DNA of 64,000 nt from Lacrimispora celerecrescens (GCF_000732605.1 NZ_JPME01000026.1:1-64000), one strand, 5' to 3'; shown: positions 35,338 to 44,487, numbered from the stretch's first letter. Notes: generated by a model not told the origin, from the sequence alone. Numbers and translations are program-made.

Positions 35338-35964
35338 ATGAAGATAACACGTTATGATGAAATGAGCGGATTGGGGCTGGACTTGATTCGGGAGATAGGC
35401 AGCATAGGTACAGGTAATTCGGCTACGGCACTGTCCTCCATGCTGGGAAAGACCGTACGCATGACTCTTCCGGATGTACAGATTCTCGGTTATAATGAAG
35501 CCATTAAATTCTTGGGAGATCCGGAAGAAATTGTGGCGGCTATATTGGTAAAGATGTCAGGAGAGATTAATGGTCTGATGTTATTTGTCCTGAAACTGGA
35601 TTTTATCAACCAGGTCTTATCCATTCTTATGAAAGAGGAAATAGAAGACTATTACCAGTTAAATGTTTTGGAAACCTCTGCACTTGAGGAGGTAGGAAAT
35701 ATTATTATATCTTCTTACGTCAATGCAATCTCCTCTCTCAGTGACGTCTCAATTAATTTGTCTGTTCCTGATATAGCGATTAATATGTTGGGTGGAATAT
35801 TAAGCGTACCTATGGTCGAGTTTGGCTATCAGACGGATAAAATGATGATGATCAGCGGTCAGTTTATCATAGGGGGCAAGGTGCTTCACAGTGATCTTCT
35901 AATGATGCCGGAGATTCAGTCATTGAACTTTTTAATGGAAAAGTTGGGGATAATCAATGGATAA
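35338..35964 (+). CDS. cheC: CheY-P phosphatase CheC
   Basis: The 208-residue protein has two CheC active helices, IREIGSIGTGNSATALSSM and LEEVGNIIISSYVNAIS, each with the conserved E and N residues. It dephosphorylates CheY-P and is activated by CheD, encoded immediately downstream with an 8-bp overlap. GGAGGGTGAT precedes the ATG. Confidence 0.95.
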   Translation: MKITRYDEMSGLGLDLIREIGSIGTGNSATALSSMLGKTVRMTLPDVQILGYNEAIKFLGDPEEIVAAILVKMSGEINGLMLFVLKLDFINQVLSILMKEEIEDYYQLNVLETSALEEVGNIIISSYVNAISSLSDVSINLSVPDIAINMLGGILSVPMVEFGYQTDKMMMISGQFIIGGKVLHSDLLMMPEIQSLNFLMEKLGIING

Positions 35965-36439
35965 AAATCTGACGGTTGGAATCGCAGACATGAAGTTTGC
36001 CAGGCAGGAGGGAATTTTGATCACTTATGCCCTTGGTTCCTGTATTGGGATCAGTTTGTATGACCCAATGATTAAGCTGGGAGCTTTGGTACATATTATG
36101 CTTCCGGAGGTATTCGGTTCAGGTGATGGGAATATATTTAAGTACGCAGATACCGGACTGGCTGAAACGCTGCGAAAGATAGAGATCATGGGAGCGAGAA
36201 AGCCCAGATTGATAGCTAAGATTGCAGGAGGAGCCAAGATGTTTGAACTACAGGGAAACAGTACTCTTGGTAATATCGGCGCCCGTAATATTATCAGCGT
36301 GAAACAGATTCTTCGCTCAGAGGGAATCCGCCTCGTGGCTGAGGATGTGGGAGAAAACTACGCACGTACCATGACTTTTGATGTCAGTACGGGGGGAGTC
36401 AGGATCAGGACTTACGGTAGAGCGGAAATTGATTTGTAA
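35957..36439 (+). CDS. cheD: Chemoreceptor glutamine deamidase CheD
   Basis: The 160-residue enzyme has catalytic C29 in LGSCIGISLYD, H46 in LVHIMLP, and a downstream Thr/Gly-rich strand set (KIAGGAKMF, GNIGARNI). It deamidates receptor glutamines and also binds CheC. No chemoreceptor gene is present in the window. Confidence 0.95.
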   Translation: MDKNLTVGIADMKFARQEGILITYALGSCIGISLYDPMIKLGALVHIMLPEVFGSGDGNIFKYADTGLAETLRKIEIMGARKPRLIAKIAGGAKMFELQGNSTLGNIGARNIISVKQILRSEGIRLVAEDVGENYARTMTFDVSTGGVRIRTYGRAEIDL

Positions 36440-36442
36440 ACA

Positions 36443-36470
36443 TTATGAACCGGAGGAAATATGCCGATAT
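36443..36470 (+). promoter_or_regulatory. Sigma-D promoter of cheV
   Basis: TTAT (36443-36446), 16 bp, then a perfect GCCGATAT (36463-36470), 53 bp before cheV. It allows late expression of cheV and the EAL/HDOD gene independent of the long operon. Confidence 0.7.
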
Positions 36471-36522
36471 TTTATTAGGCAGATGTTTTTGCCGGATTAT
36501 ATTGAGATAAAGGAGAAGAAGT

Positions 36523-37431
36523 ATGGCAGAAACAGAGATTTTGTTAGAGTCAGGAACCAATGAGATCGAAATAATGGAGTTCACCATTTACGGTGAATTA
36601 TATGGCATTAATGTGGCAAAAGTACGTGAAATCATGATGTCAGATAAAGTAAAACCCATTCCTCATGCTCACCCTTCTGTAGAGGGAATATTCAAGCCTA
36701 GAGATATCCTTCTCACTGTAATTGACCTTCCTCATTATCTGACGGGAAGCAAAACAGAGCAGCAGCCAAAAGATTTATTCATTATTACTAACTTTAACAA
36801 GCTGCATATTGCGTTCCGTGTTCACAGTGTGGTTGGAATCAGCCGCATCTCATGGAAGGACATACAGAAGCCGGACAATACGATCAGCCGGGGGGAAGAA
36901 GGAGTGGCAACAGGTATTGCCCAGTGCGGGAAGGATTTGGTTACAATCCTGGATTTTGAAAAAATTGTAGCAGAAATTGCCCCGGAAACAGGAATCCAGT
37001 TGAATGAGATTAACAGATTTGAAGACAGGGAAAAGAACGGAAGTCCAATTCTGATTGCAGAAGATTCCATATTGTTGACCAGGATGATAGAAGCCTCACT
37101 TAGGAAGGCTGGTTATCATAACCTGACTTTTAAGAATAACGGACAGGAAGCATGGGACTACTTAAATCAGATTCGGAATGATTCAGACTTTGATAGTAAA
37201 GTAAGCCTGATTATTACAGATATTGAAATGCCTGAAATGGATGGCCACCATCTGACAAAGCTGGTGAAGGAAGATAAAGTGTTACAGCACATCCCGGTTG
37301 TTATTTTTTCTTCCATGATCAATCAGGAATTAATGATCAAAGGAAAACAACTGGGCGCAGATGAGCAGTTGTCCAAACCGGAAATCGGACATCTGGTAGA
37401 AGTGATTGATCATTTGCTTCAAAGGAGGTAA
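36523..37431 (+). CDS. cheV: Chemotaxis coupling protein CheV
   Basis: The 302-residue protein has an N-terminal CheW-like domain (about 15-155) and a C-terminal receiver (about 173-300) with phospho-acceptor D233 in TDIEMPEMDG. It couples receptors to CheA and adapts signalling through phosphorylation. AAAGGAG precedes the ATG. It is followed with near-zero spacing by the EAL/HDOD gene. Confidence 0.93.
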   Translation: MAETEILLESGTNEIEIMEFTIYGELYGINVAKVREIMMSDKVKPIPHAHPSVEGIFKPRDILLTVIDLPHYLTGSKTEQQPKDLFIITNFNKLHIAFRVHSVVGISRISWKDIQKPDNTISRGEEGVATGIAQCGKDLVTILDFEKIVAEIAPETGIQLNEINRFEDREKNGSPILIAEDSILLTRMIEASLRKAGYHNLTFKNNGQEAWDYLNQIRNDSDFDSKVSLIITDIEMPEMDGHHLTKLVKEDKVLQHIPVVIFSSMINQELMIKGKQLGADEQLSKPEIGHLVEVIDHLLQRR

Positions 37432-37435
37432 TACA

Positions 37436-38719
37436 ATGGATAGATATGTCACCCGGCAGCCTATTAAGGCACTTAAGGAGGACAGGATCATTGGCTACGA
37501 GGTGCTGTTTCAAAAGGATTATGACGCACTCTATAATAGTACCGATGTGGCGGCGGCGGATACCATCGCAGGCTTTCTGATGCAGAACACGGAAAGGATA
37601 TTTCAGGATAAACTTACGTTTGTAACATTTACTCCTTCGTTGTTATTCCGGAATATGCCGAAAATTTTTGATAAGGATAAATTAATCATTCAAATTGAAG
37701 ATCATGTGATGATCCATCCCTTATCGCCGGCAATTATCAAAAGATACCGCACAGAAGGCTATATATTTGCAATCAATGATTTCCAGTTCTCTCCCAAATA
37801 TTTTACCATGTTGGATTATGTTACCTACATAAAAGTGGATATCAGCAGTAAGCACGAAGGAAGAGAACGGACTTCCCTAAATAATCTTATCAATACCATG
37901 AAGGGCTTTGATAAGAAATGCATCGCAACCGGTGTCAATACAAAAGAAGACTATGAGCTTGCCATGGAAATTGGTGCTGACTATGCGGAAGGCAGCTATG
38001 TGGCGGAAGCAATGGCCAAAAAAGTAAAACGGATGGAATTCCTGGAAGGGAATTTCTTCCAGCTAGTTGTGGAAGTATCGAAAGACGAACCGGATATTGA
38101 ACAGATAGAAAAGGTTATAAGCCATGATGCAGCATTAAGTTACGCTCTGCTTAAAATTGTAAATTCCGCATATTTTGCTCTGCGCAGACGAGTGTCATCC
38201 ATCCGCCAGGCTCTGGTTACTATGGGAATCAGTCAGTTAAAACAATGGGTATACCTATTAAGCTTTAACAGTGAGTTTGAAAGCGATGAGTCCCGTGAAG
38301 CCATGATGAAATTGTCTTTCCTGCGGGCCAATTATGCTATGGTTCTTTCTGACCATATCAAGGAACTGCCCATTATTCGATCTGAGGTTTATATGATGGG
38401 AATGTTCTCGACTCTCCAGTACATGATTGATGCGCCATTGGAAGAAATTCTGGAAGAAGTACCTGTGGCTCAGGAAATCAAAGATGCGCTGCTTAAGCAG
38501 GAAGGAGTTTGCGGAGAACTCTATAAGCTCATTCTTAGTTATGAAAATGCAGACTGGAAAGCTGTAAAATCGCTATCAAATGAATTAGGAATCCCTTCCT
38601 CTCTTCTGGCGCAAACCTATATGGATTGTGTTGAAACCGTAAATGAGATATGGGAAGGTGTTGTAAGCAGTGTTGTAGATCGGGAAACAGAGAGTATAAT
38701 AAAAGAAGCCCACACCTAA
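37436..38719 (+). CDS. Degenerate EAL plus HDOD domain signalling protein (YuxH/CdgJ-like)
   Basis: The 427-residue protein pairs an EAL-like domain (about 1-195) with an HDOD domain (about 200-395; HDAALSYALLKIVNSAYFALRR). The catalytic EAL signature is replaced by YEVLF, and the DDFG loop reads NDFQFS, so c-di-GMP hydrolysis is not expected. Related proteins such as Vibrio CdgJ regulate motility through protein contacts. The frame opens earlier at 37406 inside cheV, but AAAGGAGG directly before the ATG at 37436 fixes the start. Confidence 0.85.
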   Translation: MDRYVTRQPIKALKEDRIIGYEVLFQKDYDALYNSTDVAAADTIAGFLMQNTERIFQDKLTFVTFTPSLLFRNMPKIFDKDKLIIQIEDHVMIHPLSPAIIKRYRTEGYIFAINDFQFSPKYFTMLDYVTYIKVDISSKHEGRERTSLNNLINTMKGFDKKCIATGVNTKEDYELAMEIGADYAEGSYVAEAMAKKVKRMEFLEGNFFQLVVEVSKDEPDIEQIEKVISHDAALSYALLKIVNSAYFALRRRVSSIRQALVTMGISQLKQWVYLLSFNSEFESDESREAMMKLSFLRANYAMVLSDHIKELPIIRSEVYMMGMFSTLQYMIDAPLEEILEEVPVAQEIKDALLKQEGVCGELYKLILSYENADWKAVKSLSNELGIPSSLLAQTYMDCVETVNEIWEGVVSSVVDRETESIIKEAHT

Positions 38720-38728
38720 TGGTGTGGG
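38709..38728. terminator. Bidirectional terminator between EAL/HDOD and ComFB-domain genes
   Basis: CCCACACC and GGTGTGGG flank a TAAT loop, with T-rich sequence leaving on both strands. The stop codons of the two convergent genes (TAA 38717-38719 on plus, TAG 38718-38716 on minus) overlap within the hairpin. Confidence 0.8.
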
Positions 38729-39315
38729 TTTCCTTTTACAGTAGAACAGGCTTTGGTCAATTCTACAACTACTTGTTGTGAGTAACGGGTGGAATAAAAG
38801 TTTAAAAGAGGAGAAGCAGTGGAATTCTCCGCAACAATGTATTTGGGAGGCAGATGGGACAAAGCCAGAGCTGTGACATCGGCGGTGCATCGATCACAGT
38901 TACAAACATCAAATTTATCCATGTATTCTGATGCTGCATTCTTTACGATATGTTCCATGACATTTAAATATTGAAATGATGGAATCAATATTTTCGGAGT
39001 ATCAGGCTCCGCTTCCCGGCCAAGGGGAAGAGTCTCCGGCTCAGGTGTATGTTCCGCTCCTTCTGCCTCTTCTAACTGCTCTCTGATCAATTCTGCAACC
39101 GGGTCGGGGGCAGAAGAAGACATGTCTATAATGGAAATAGGAGTTGGTGGAGAAGGCGGTTGATTTGAATCCGTAAGCTCCCTGATTTTTTCCGTAGAAT
39201 CGGAGGTTTGACGGGCTGCTAGATTTTCCTTGGCAGCCTCTTCCTTAGAGGATTCAGAATCTTCTCCTGCTAACAGATTCATAACATGAGCTGTTTTACT
39301 GCTTTTTCTGGCCAT
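38716..39315 (-). CDS. ComFB-domain protein with disordered N-terminal region (ParA partner candidate)
   Basis: The 199-residue protein has three parts. A basic N-terminal peptide (MARKSSKTAHVMNLLAG) comes first. A disordered Ser/Glu/Pro-rich stretch (about 18-105) follows. A C-terminal ComFB-like domain (about 108-190) has two cysteines in CNCDRCTADVTALALSHLPPKYI. ComFB-domain proteins are small dimers known from competence operons, and some are reported to bind cyclic dinucleotides. The basic N-terminal peptide is of the kind that partner proteins use to stimulate ParA ATPases. It is encoded 22 bp downstream of a ParA gene, in the same operon, inside a motility locus. Function is inference. 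Confidence 0.75.
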   Translation of the reverse strand: MARKSSKTAHVMNLLAGEDSESSKEEAAKENLAARQTSDSTEKIRELTDSNQPPSPPTPISIIDMSSSAPDPVAELIREQLEEAEGAEHTPEPETLPLGREAEPDTPKILIPSFQYLNVMEHIVKNAASEYMDKFDVCNCDRCTADVTALALSHLPPKYIVAENSTASPLLNFYSTRYSQQVVVELTKACSTVKGNPHH

Positions 39316-39337
39316 AATTGAAACTCCCTTCGAGTAA

Positions 39338-40111
39338 TTAGTTTTTACGTTGTTTAATCAATTCAAGAACTTCTGTAATCAATTCCTTGTAGTCCTGGGC
39401 CGGATTGGATCTGGGAGCATAATCCAGAAGATTTTCTCCCTGGGCAGGGGCTTCCGCCACGCTGACACTGGATCGGATATGAGTTTTGAATACCGTAGAG
39501 TTGATCTGCAGTGCGATTTTCTGAGCCATTTCCTTCACCTCTTTAGAAAGAAGGGTTCTGGGATTATACTTGTTAAGCAATATTCCAAGGACCACCAAAT
39601 CCGGATTGACGGAGGAACGGACAGTGTTGATGGTATCTTTAATCTGGGAGACACCCAAAAGGCTTAGGATTTCCGGAACCATGGGGATGATCAGATAGTC
39701 AGCAGCCGCATAAGCATTTACCGTGAGAATATTTAATGCAGGGGGAGTATCGATAATTATGTAATCGTAATATCCGGCTACAGTAGAGAGAATATTCTTT
39801 AAAATACATTCCCGCTGCTTTCCCGTAAACTCCAGTTCAGCTCCGCTTAACAGAATGTTGGAGGCGATTACATCACAGCGCTTTGTAGACTGGATAGCCT
39901 CCTGCAGGGAAGCGGTTCCCTTTAAAACTTCGTAAATGGTTGCGCCGGATTCGATCTGCAGTCCAAGGCTAAAGCCTAAGTTGCCTTGAGGATCTAAATC
40001 CACCGCCAAAACTCTTTTATTATTCATGGCAAGACCGCAGGCAAGAGCACAGGAAGTGGTTGTTTTGCCTACGCCGCCTTTTTGATTTGTGATTGCAATG
40101 ACTGTTGACAA
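39338..40111 (-). CDS. ParA/Soj-family partition-type ATPase
   Basis: The 257-residue ATPase has a deviant Walker A KGGVGKTTTS (signature K11, K16), DLDPQGNLG and the IIIDTPPALN Walker B region. It starts at a TTG preceded by GGAGG. Closest general type is Soj/ParA without an N-terminal DNA-binding domain. No parB or centromere-like repeats are nearby, so chromosome partition is unlikely to be its main job here. Orphan ParAs inside motility loci position chemoreceptor arrays or flagella in other bacteria, for example ParC and PpfA. The cotranscribed ComFB-domain protein is the likely partner. Confidence 0.88.
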   Translation of the reverse strand: MSTVIAITNQKGGVGKTTTSCALACGLAMNNKRVLAVDLDPQGNLGFSLGLQIESGATIYEVLKGTASLQEAIQSTKRCDVIASNILLSGAELEFTGKQRECILKNILSTVAGYYDYIIIDTPPALNILTVNAYAAADYLIIPMVPEILSLLGVSQIKDTINTVRSSVNPDLVVLGILLNKYNPRTLLSKEVKEMAQKIALQINSTVFKTHIRSSVSVAEAPAQGENLLDYAPRSNPAQDYKELITEVLELIKQRKN

Positions 40112-40147
40112 CTTCTATTCCTCCAATCGTAAATTGAAATAATACTA

Positions 40148-40175
40148 TTATGTTTAGTATACAATATGTCGATAA
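40148..40175 (+). promoter_or_regulatory. Sigma-D promoter of fliD
   Basis: TTAT (40148-40151), 16 bp, then GTCGATAA (40168-40175; 6 or 7 of 8 depending on the -10 consensus used), 78 bp before the fliD ATG. Confidence 0.6.
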
Positions 40176-40252
40176 ATAAGTATAGTAAAAACAAGAAAAA
40201 AGCTGGTTTTTCGCGAGCCAGATCATGTAAATGGTTTAGAAAGGAGTTCAAT

Positions 40253-42724
40253 ATGGCATCAGTATACAATAATGTGTCGAATAATAGCTTATCCTCGTCT
40301 GTTCGCGGCTATGGCGGCCTTGCCAGCGGCTTAGACAGAGACAGTCTGATTCAAGGCATGACTGCCGGTACAAGGGCGAAGATTGCAAAACAGCAAAAGG
40401 GCAAACAGACTCTGCTTTGGAAACAGGAGGCTTACCGCTCCATCAGTACCAAACTAATTGAGTTTTCACAGAAATATACTTCCTATACAAACCCTGATAC
40501 CAACCTTGCCAGTGCTGCATTCTGGTCAAAAAGCAATGTCACGGCGTTGGGAACAAACAGCAAATATATCCAGGTATCAGGAAGCCCAGCTAACTCCAGC
40601 GCTGTTTCCATTGTAGGGGTGAAGCAGCTTGCTGAGAAGGCCTCTGTGACTTCTTCCAATCCGGTCAGCAATGGAATTTTAACTACAGGTGATATTAATA
40701 TAGTAGATGATAAGATCGTCAGCACGCTGGAAGGTCAAAAATTAACGTTCCAGGTAGGAGACAAAACCTTTGACGTGCAGTTAAAGAGCGGTACTGTTGA
40801 TGGGTTTACTTACGATTATTCCGATGGAGCCAAAACCGTTGAATCCATAACAAAAGCAATGGAAGGGGTTTCCGTAGGCGGCAGAAAGCTGTCGGAGTTG
40901 ATTAAAGTGGAGGCGGGGGCTGCCGGCAGCGATCCCCAGGCAGCACCCTTTACCCTAAATTTTAAATCCATAGATGACGCGCATAATTCAATTCGCCTGG
41001 CAGGCGGAAGTGAAGGGGCATTGAAGGCTCTGGGCTTTGAGAGCAGTGAAGAGTTTGCAAAGTATGCAGAACAGGGACAGACCGAGATCAAAGAAGACGG
41101 AATGGAAGCGGCGGTTATATTAAAGGACGATCAGAAGCTTTACGAAGCTCTCTCCTTTAAGGACAGGGTAGATGGAAAGAAGATGACTTTCACCTATAAT
41201 GGTGTCTCAAAAACCATAACGCTTGCTTTCGATTCTAATGATAGCCTAGAAGATCTTGCAGATGATATTGAGACAAAGCTGGCAAAAGAATTTGGAGCTA
41301 ATAGAATTAAAGTGGATGTGAGTAATGGAAAACTTCAGTTTGAAACCTATAAGCCAGATGGAACGCCAGATGGAACGCCTGACAAGTCCTCCAATTTGGT
41401 CATTTCCGGTGCCGATATTGGAGTTATTGGAAAAGACGGCGCCTTGAATGTGGCAAGCGGACAATCCAACCGCCTGCGCCTTAATGGAACCTTTTTAGAA
41501 TTTCAACAGAGTAAGGATCCTGATTTTACGAAAGATGAATCAGATCCACTGTACATTACCATAAATGGCAAGAATATTGAAGGAATTACTTATGGAAGTA
41601 CCATGAGTGAAATCATCGATAAGATTAATAATTCTGACGCTGGTGTAACGGTGACCTATATGAAGGATGCCGACAGATTTTCCATTGTATCAAAGGAAGA
41701 CGGGGCATCCGGATCAATTGAATTTAATGCCACGACCGAGGATAAAGATGGCAATATAGTAAATACGGATAATGTGAAGCTATTTGGATCCTTAGCCGGA
41801 ACCGAAGATTCTAACGGGGTAGTGACCCCGTCTCAGAAGATTACCGGAAAGGATGCCATTGTCTTTGTAAAATACGGCGATTCCTCCGAACCGGTGGAAC
41901 TGACCAGGGGAGGCAATTCCTTTAACCTAGATGGCTTAAATGTTACCGTAAACGGAACCTTCAATGTGGAAGGCAAATACGATAAAGAGCAGGAAGTTAC
42001 TTTCAATGCCAAGGCAGATACGGATAAGATCGTAAAGGTCGTTTCTGATATGATCAAGGAATATAACGATATTATCAAACTGGTAAAGGATCAGGTTTCC
42101 ACAAAGCCAAACCGTAAATATGAGCCGTTAACGGATGAGCAAAAGGAGCAGATGAAAGATTCTCAGATTGAGAAGTGGGAACAGGAAGCCAAAAAGGGAC
42201 TGCTCTTTAATGATTCTGATTTACGAAGCCTTTCTGACAGCCTGCGTTTCGTATTTTCAGCCGGATCCGAGAGCCAAAGAAAGCTGGCAGCTTTTGGTAT
42301 ATCCACCAGTTCAGATTATGCGGAACAGGGAAGCCTTGTGCTTGATGAGACGAAATTCAGAGAAGCTTTAGAGAAATCTCCGGAAGAACTGAAAGATCTT
42401 TTTACAAAGAAAGAGGACAAGTCGACCGGAGAAACCGGCGGTTTTATGTCTCGTCTGACTGCCATAACAGATACCTATGCTTCTACAAAAGGAGCAGTTA
42501 AAGGCAGCTTGATTGAGAAGGCAGGTTCCATCTATGCGCCCAACAGCATTTTATCCAATTCCATTCAGAAGTCCATAAATAGTTTTGACGATTATATTGA
42601 ACGACTTCAGGATCAGTTACAAACAGAGACAGACCGATATATAAAGCAGTTTACTTCTTTGGAAACATTGATTTCTCAGATGAATTCCCAAAGCAGTTGG
42701 CTGAGTTCCGTTGGTGGTCAATAA
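40253..42724 (+). CDS. fliD: Flagellar filament cap protein FliD
   Basis: The 823-residue filament cap has a FliD N-terminal domain (GLASGLDRDSLIQGM; KQEAYRSISTKLIEF) and a C-terminal coiled region (IEKAGSIYAPNSILSNSIQ; DYIERLQDQLQTETDRYIKQ; FTSLETLISQMNSQSSWLSS). The long middle is beta-rich, including flagellin-hook-IN type segments, which makes it larger than many FliDs. The frame opens at 40166, but AAAGGAG precedes the ATG at 40253. fliS follows after 17 bp. Confidence 0.95.
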   Translation: MASVYNNVSNNSLSSSVRGYGGLASGLDRDSLIQGMTAGTRAKIAKQQKGKQTLLWKQEAYRSISTKLIEFSQKYTSYTNPDTNLASAAFWSKSNVTALGTNSKYIQVSGSPANSSAVSIVGVKQLAEKASVTSSNPVSNGILTTGDINIVDDKIVSTLEGQKLTFQVGDKTFDVQLKSGTVDGFTYDYSDGAKTVESITKAMEGVSVGGRKLSELIKVEAGAAGSDPQAAPFTLNFKSIDDAHNSIRLAGGSEGALKALGFESSEEFAKYAEQGQTEIKEDGMEAAVILKDDQKLYEALSFKDRVDGKKMTFTYNGVSKTITLAFDSNDSLEDLADDIETKLAKEFGANRIKVDVSNGKLQFETYKPDGTPDGTPDKSSNLVISGADIGVIGKDGALNVASGQSNRLRLNGTFLEFQQSKDPDFTKDESDPLYITINGKNIEGITYGSTMSEIIDKINNSDAGVTVTYMKDADRFSIVSKEDGASGSIEFNATTEDKDGNIVNTDNVKLFGSLAGTEDSNGVVTPSQKITGKDAIVFVKYGDSSEPVELTRGGNSFNLDGLNVTVNGTFNVEGKYDKEQEVTFNAKADTDKIVKVVSDMIKEYNDIIKLVKDQVSTKPNRKYEPLTDEQKEQMKDSQIEKWEQEAKKGLLFNDSDLRSLSDSLRFVFSAGSESQRKLAAFGISTSSDYAEQGSLVLDETKFREALEKSPEELKDLFTKKEDKSTGETGGFMSRLTAITDTYASTKGAVKGSLIEKAGSIYAPNSILSNSIQKSINSFDDYIERLQDQLQTETDRYIKQFTSLETLISQMNSQSSWLSSVGGQ

Positions 42725-42741
42725 AAAAGGCGGTGCATAAA

Positions 42742-43110
42742 ATGAATGCCTATGGTTATCAGAATTACAAAGCGCAGACGGTAAATACCATGACTCCGGG
42801 AGAGATGCTTGGACTCCTGTATGATGAGCTGTTAAAGCGTCTGACTAGAGCAGAGCTTGCTTTGGAGAAAAAAGATTATATCCTTTTTGACCAATCCATA
42901 CAGCGCTCCGTTGAAATTGTTAATTATTTAAAAAATACCTTGAATTATAACTATGAAATAAGCTCTGAACTGAACCGGTTGTATGATTTCTTTATCTATG
43001 AATTCGGCCGCATCAGCGCAGGTAGAAATTCCAAGGTGATTGCAGAAGTTAGACCGTTGATTGCAGAATTAAGAGATGCCTTCAAAGAGGCGCAGAGATT
43101 AAGCAGTTAA
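42742..43110 (+). CDS. fliS: Flagellin chaperone FliS
   Basis: The 122-residue helical protein has the FliS start GYQNYKAQTVNTMTPGEMLGLLYDEL and the NYLKNTLNYNYEISSELNRLYDF core. It binds the flagellin C-terminus, and in Firmicutes it also binds FliW. The frame opens at 42697 within fliD; the ATG at 42742 gives the family N-terminus with a weak AAGGCGG site. Confidence 0.93.
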   Translation: MNAYGYQNYKAQTVNTMTPGEMLGLLYDELLKRLTRAELALEKKDYILFDQSIQRSVEIVNYLKNTLNYNYEISSELNRLYDFFIYEFGRISAGRNSKVIAEVRPLIAELRDAFKEAQRLSS

Positions 43111-43149
43111 AAACAGTGCCGGAGGGAATTCTTTCTCTCCGGCTGTTTT
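43109..43149 (+). terminator. Terminator downstream of fliS
   Basis: AAAACAG and GCCGGAG on one arm pair with CTCCGGC and TGTTTT on the other around an AT-rich loop, ending in TTTT. It may be partial, since the next gene is codirectional and only 30 bp further. Confidence 0.7.
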
Positions 43150-43180
43150 ACATTCTGCTATGGAATAAGGGAGGATAAAC

Positions 43181-43576
43181 ATGGAAGACTCCATGCTGGT
43201 TGAAATTCTTAAAGAGATGCAGAAGAAATATATGTGTATCGTTGAAATTGAGCGCATTACCCGGGAGATGGGAGATGTCTTATCCCGAAATGACAGGGAA
43301 TCGGTCCAAATGCTATTGGGAATGCGCCAGGATGAAATGAACAAAGCGGATGTATGTATCAGGAACATAGAATACTTATTATCCGCCCTATCACCAGAAG
43401 ATAGCAGTCAGGTAAGAGAGTGGCTGAATGGCGATGGAGACAGGAACCCTGACAGTCCTATGGCTACGAAACTGGCGGAGAAGGGAATGAGTATTAAGCT
43501 CGCTCTGAAACGGACCATTGAAGCGGACCGTCACATAAGCATGCGACTATCAGGAAAAGACTCTTACTATCAATAA
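43181..43576 (+). CDS. Small helical protein, possible FliT/FlgN-type chaperone
   Basis: The 131-residue protein is highly charged and almost entirely helical, with no membrane segment (KEMQKKYMCIVEIERITREMGD at the start). Its place after fliD and fliS is where clostridia usually encode a FliT- or FlgN-like export chaperone. Sequence alone is too weak to choose. GGGAGG precedes the ATG. Confidence 0.6.
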   Translation: MEDSMLVEILKEMQKKYMCIVEIERITREMGDVLSRNDRESVQMLLGMRQDEMNKADVCIRNIEYLLSALSPEDSSQVREWLNGDGDRNPDSPMATKLAEKGMSIKLALKRTIEADRHISMRLSGKDSYYQ

Positions 43577-43592
43577 TTTTCAGTTTGATTGC

Positions 43593-44321
43593 TTAACTAG
43601 GAGGGCCGATCATCCAAAGAGGTCCTCCGTTTGAAGCATGGTAGTTTAATTCTTTCAATATAAGAGAGGGATCCCAGTCTATTAGAGAATTATCGTATTG
43701 ATTGGCATCAGCAATTTTTATCATTCCTCCTTCTGTAAAGCGGGTAAGGATAATAAAATGCCCATTCTGGGTAAAATGCCCCTTTTTCATAAGGGCTACG
43801 ACCAAATGCCCAGAATTTAATGCATCTGCCAGTCCCTGGACTGTGTAATCTTTCACTGGCGCGGCAGTCAGGCCATAAGCCAGTGCGCTGTCTAATATCA
43901 GGCGATGATAGGAACCCTGACCTGGCGCCCAGGACTTATTTTCTGCCGCCCACGCAGCCATATCAGGAGGAAGCACTTGATTGCCGGTAAGGCTTGTGAC
44001 AACCATGGCCATAACTGTAGGACCGCAGCCGTAGGTAGAAAGGGGATCCTTTCCACCATATAGAAAGCTGCCCCATCTTGCATCAGACTGGTTGTAATAG
44101 GTAAGAGGGCCGCATACGCTGTCCAGCATGAGGTCATATCTCCCCTCTTGAGGAAAATCAGCTGTTGGTGTTTCAGGGCTTTCATCTTGAGAATAAATGG
44201 TAATTACTGATGTTTCTCCCGGGCTTGCTTGACCCAAGGAAGATGGAGAGGATACAAAAGGAATTACACTCAGAAACAGGGTTCGGAACAAGATATATTG
44301 GATGGTATTCAAAACATTCAC
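43593..44321 (-). CDS. Secreted C39-like peptidase family protein
   Basis: The 242-residue protein has an N-terminal hydrophobic segment (about 6-27) acting as signal or anchor, then a papain-like C39_2 domain. The catalytic triad is visible as C99 in YGCGPTVMAMV, H188 in QNGHFIIL and N207 in ADANQYD; the preceding YYNQSDARWGSFLYGG is the usual domain start. It probably acts outside the cell on peptides or wall proteins. It is convergent with the chaperone-like gene and divergent from the nucleotidyltransferase gene. A direct flagellar role is not shown. Confidence 0.85.
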   Translation of the reverse strand: MNVLNTIQYILFRTLFLSVIPFVSSPSSLGQASPGETSVITIYSQDESPETPTADFPQEGRYDLMLDSVCGPLTYYNQSDARWGSFLYGGKDPLSTYGCGPTVMAMVVTSLTGNQVLPPDMAAWAAENKSWAPGQGSYHRLILDSALAYGLTAAPVKDYTVQGLADALNSGHLVVALMKKGHFTQNGHFIILTRFTEGGMIKIADANQYDNSLIDWDPSLILKELNYHASNGGPLWMIGPPS

Positions 44322-44377
44322 CTTTTCTACAATAATATTTATTTCTATGTTATTTATCGAACAACTGCCTGATAAAG

Positions 44378-44404
44378 TTAAGATTGCTGTAAAAAAACCG
44401 ATAT
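44378..44404 (+). promoter_or_regulatory. Sigma-D promoter of the nucleotidyltransferase-family gene
   Basis: TTAA (44378-44381), 15 bp, then ACCGATAT (44397-44404; 7 of 8), 84 bp before the gene. Confidence 0.6.
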
Positions 44405-44487
44405 ATAGTATATAGGGAGTTAGCTTTCAGCGGTAAAAGACATGCTGACAACATAGAAACGTATAATGATTAAAGGTGGAATCGTGA

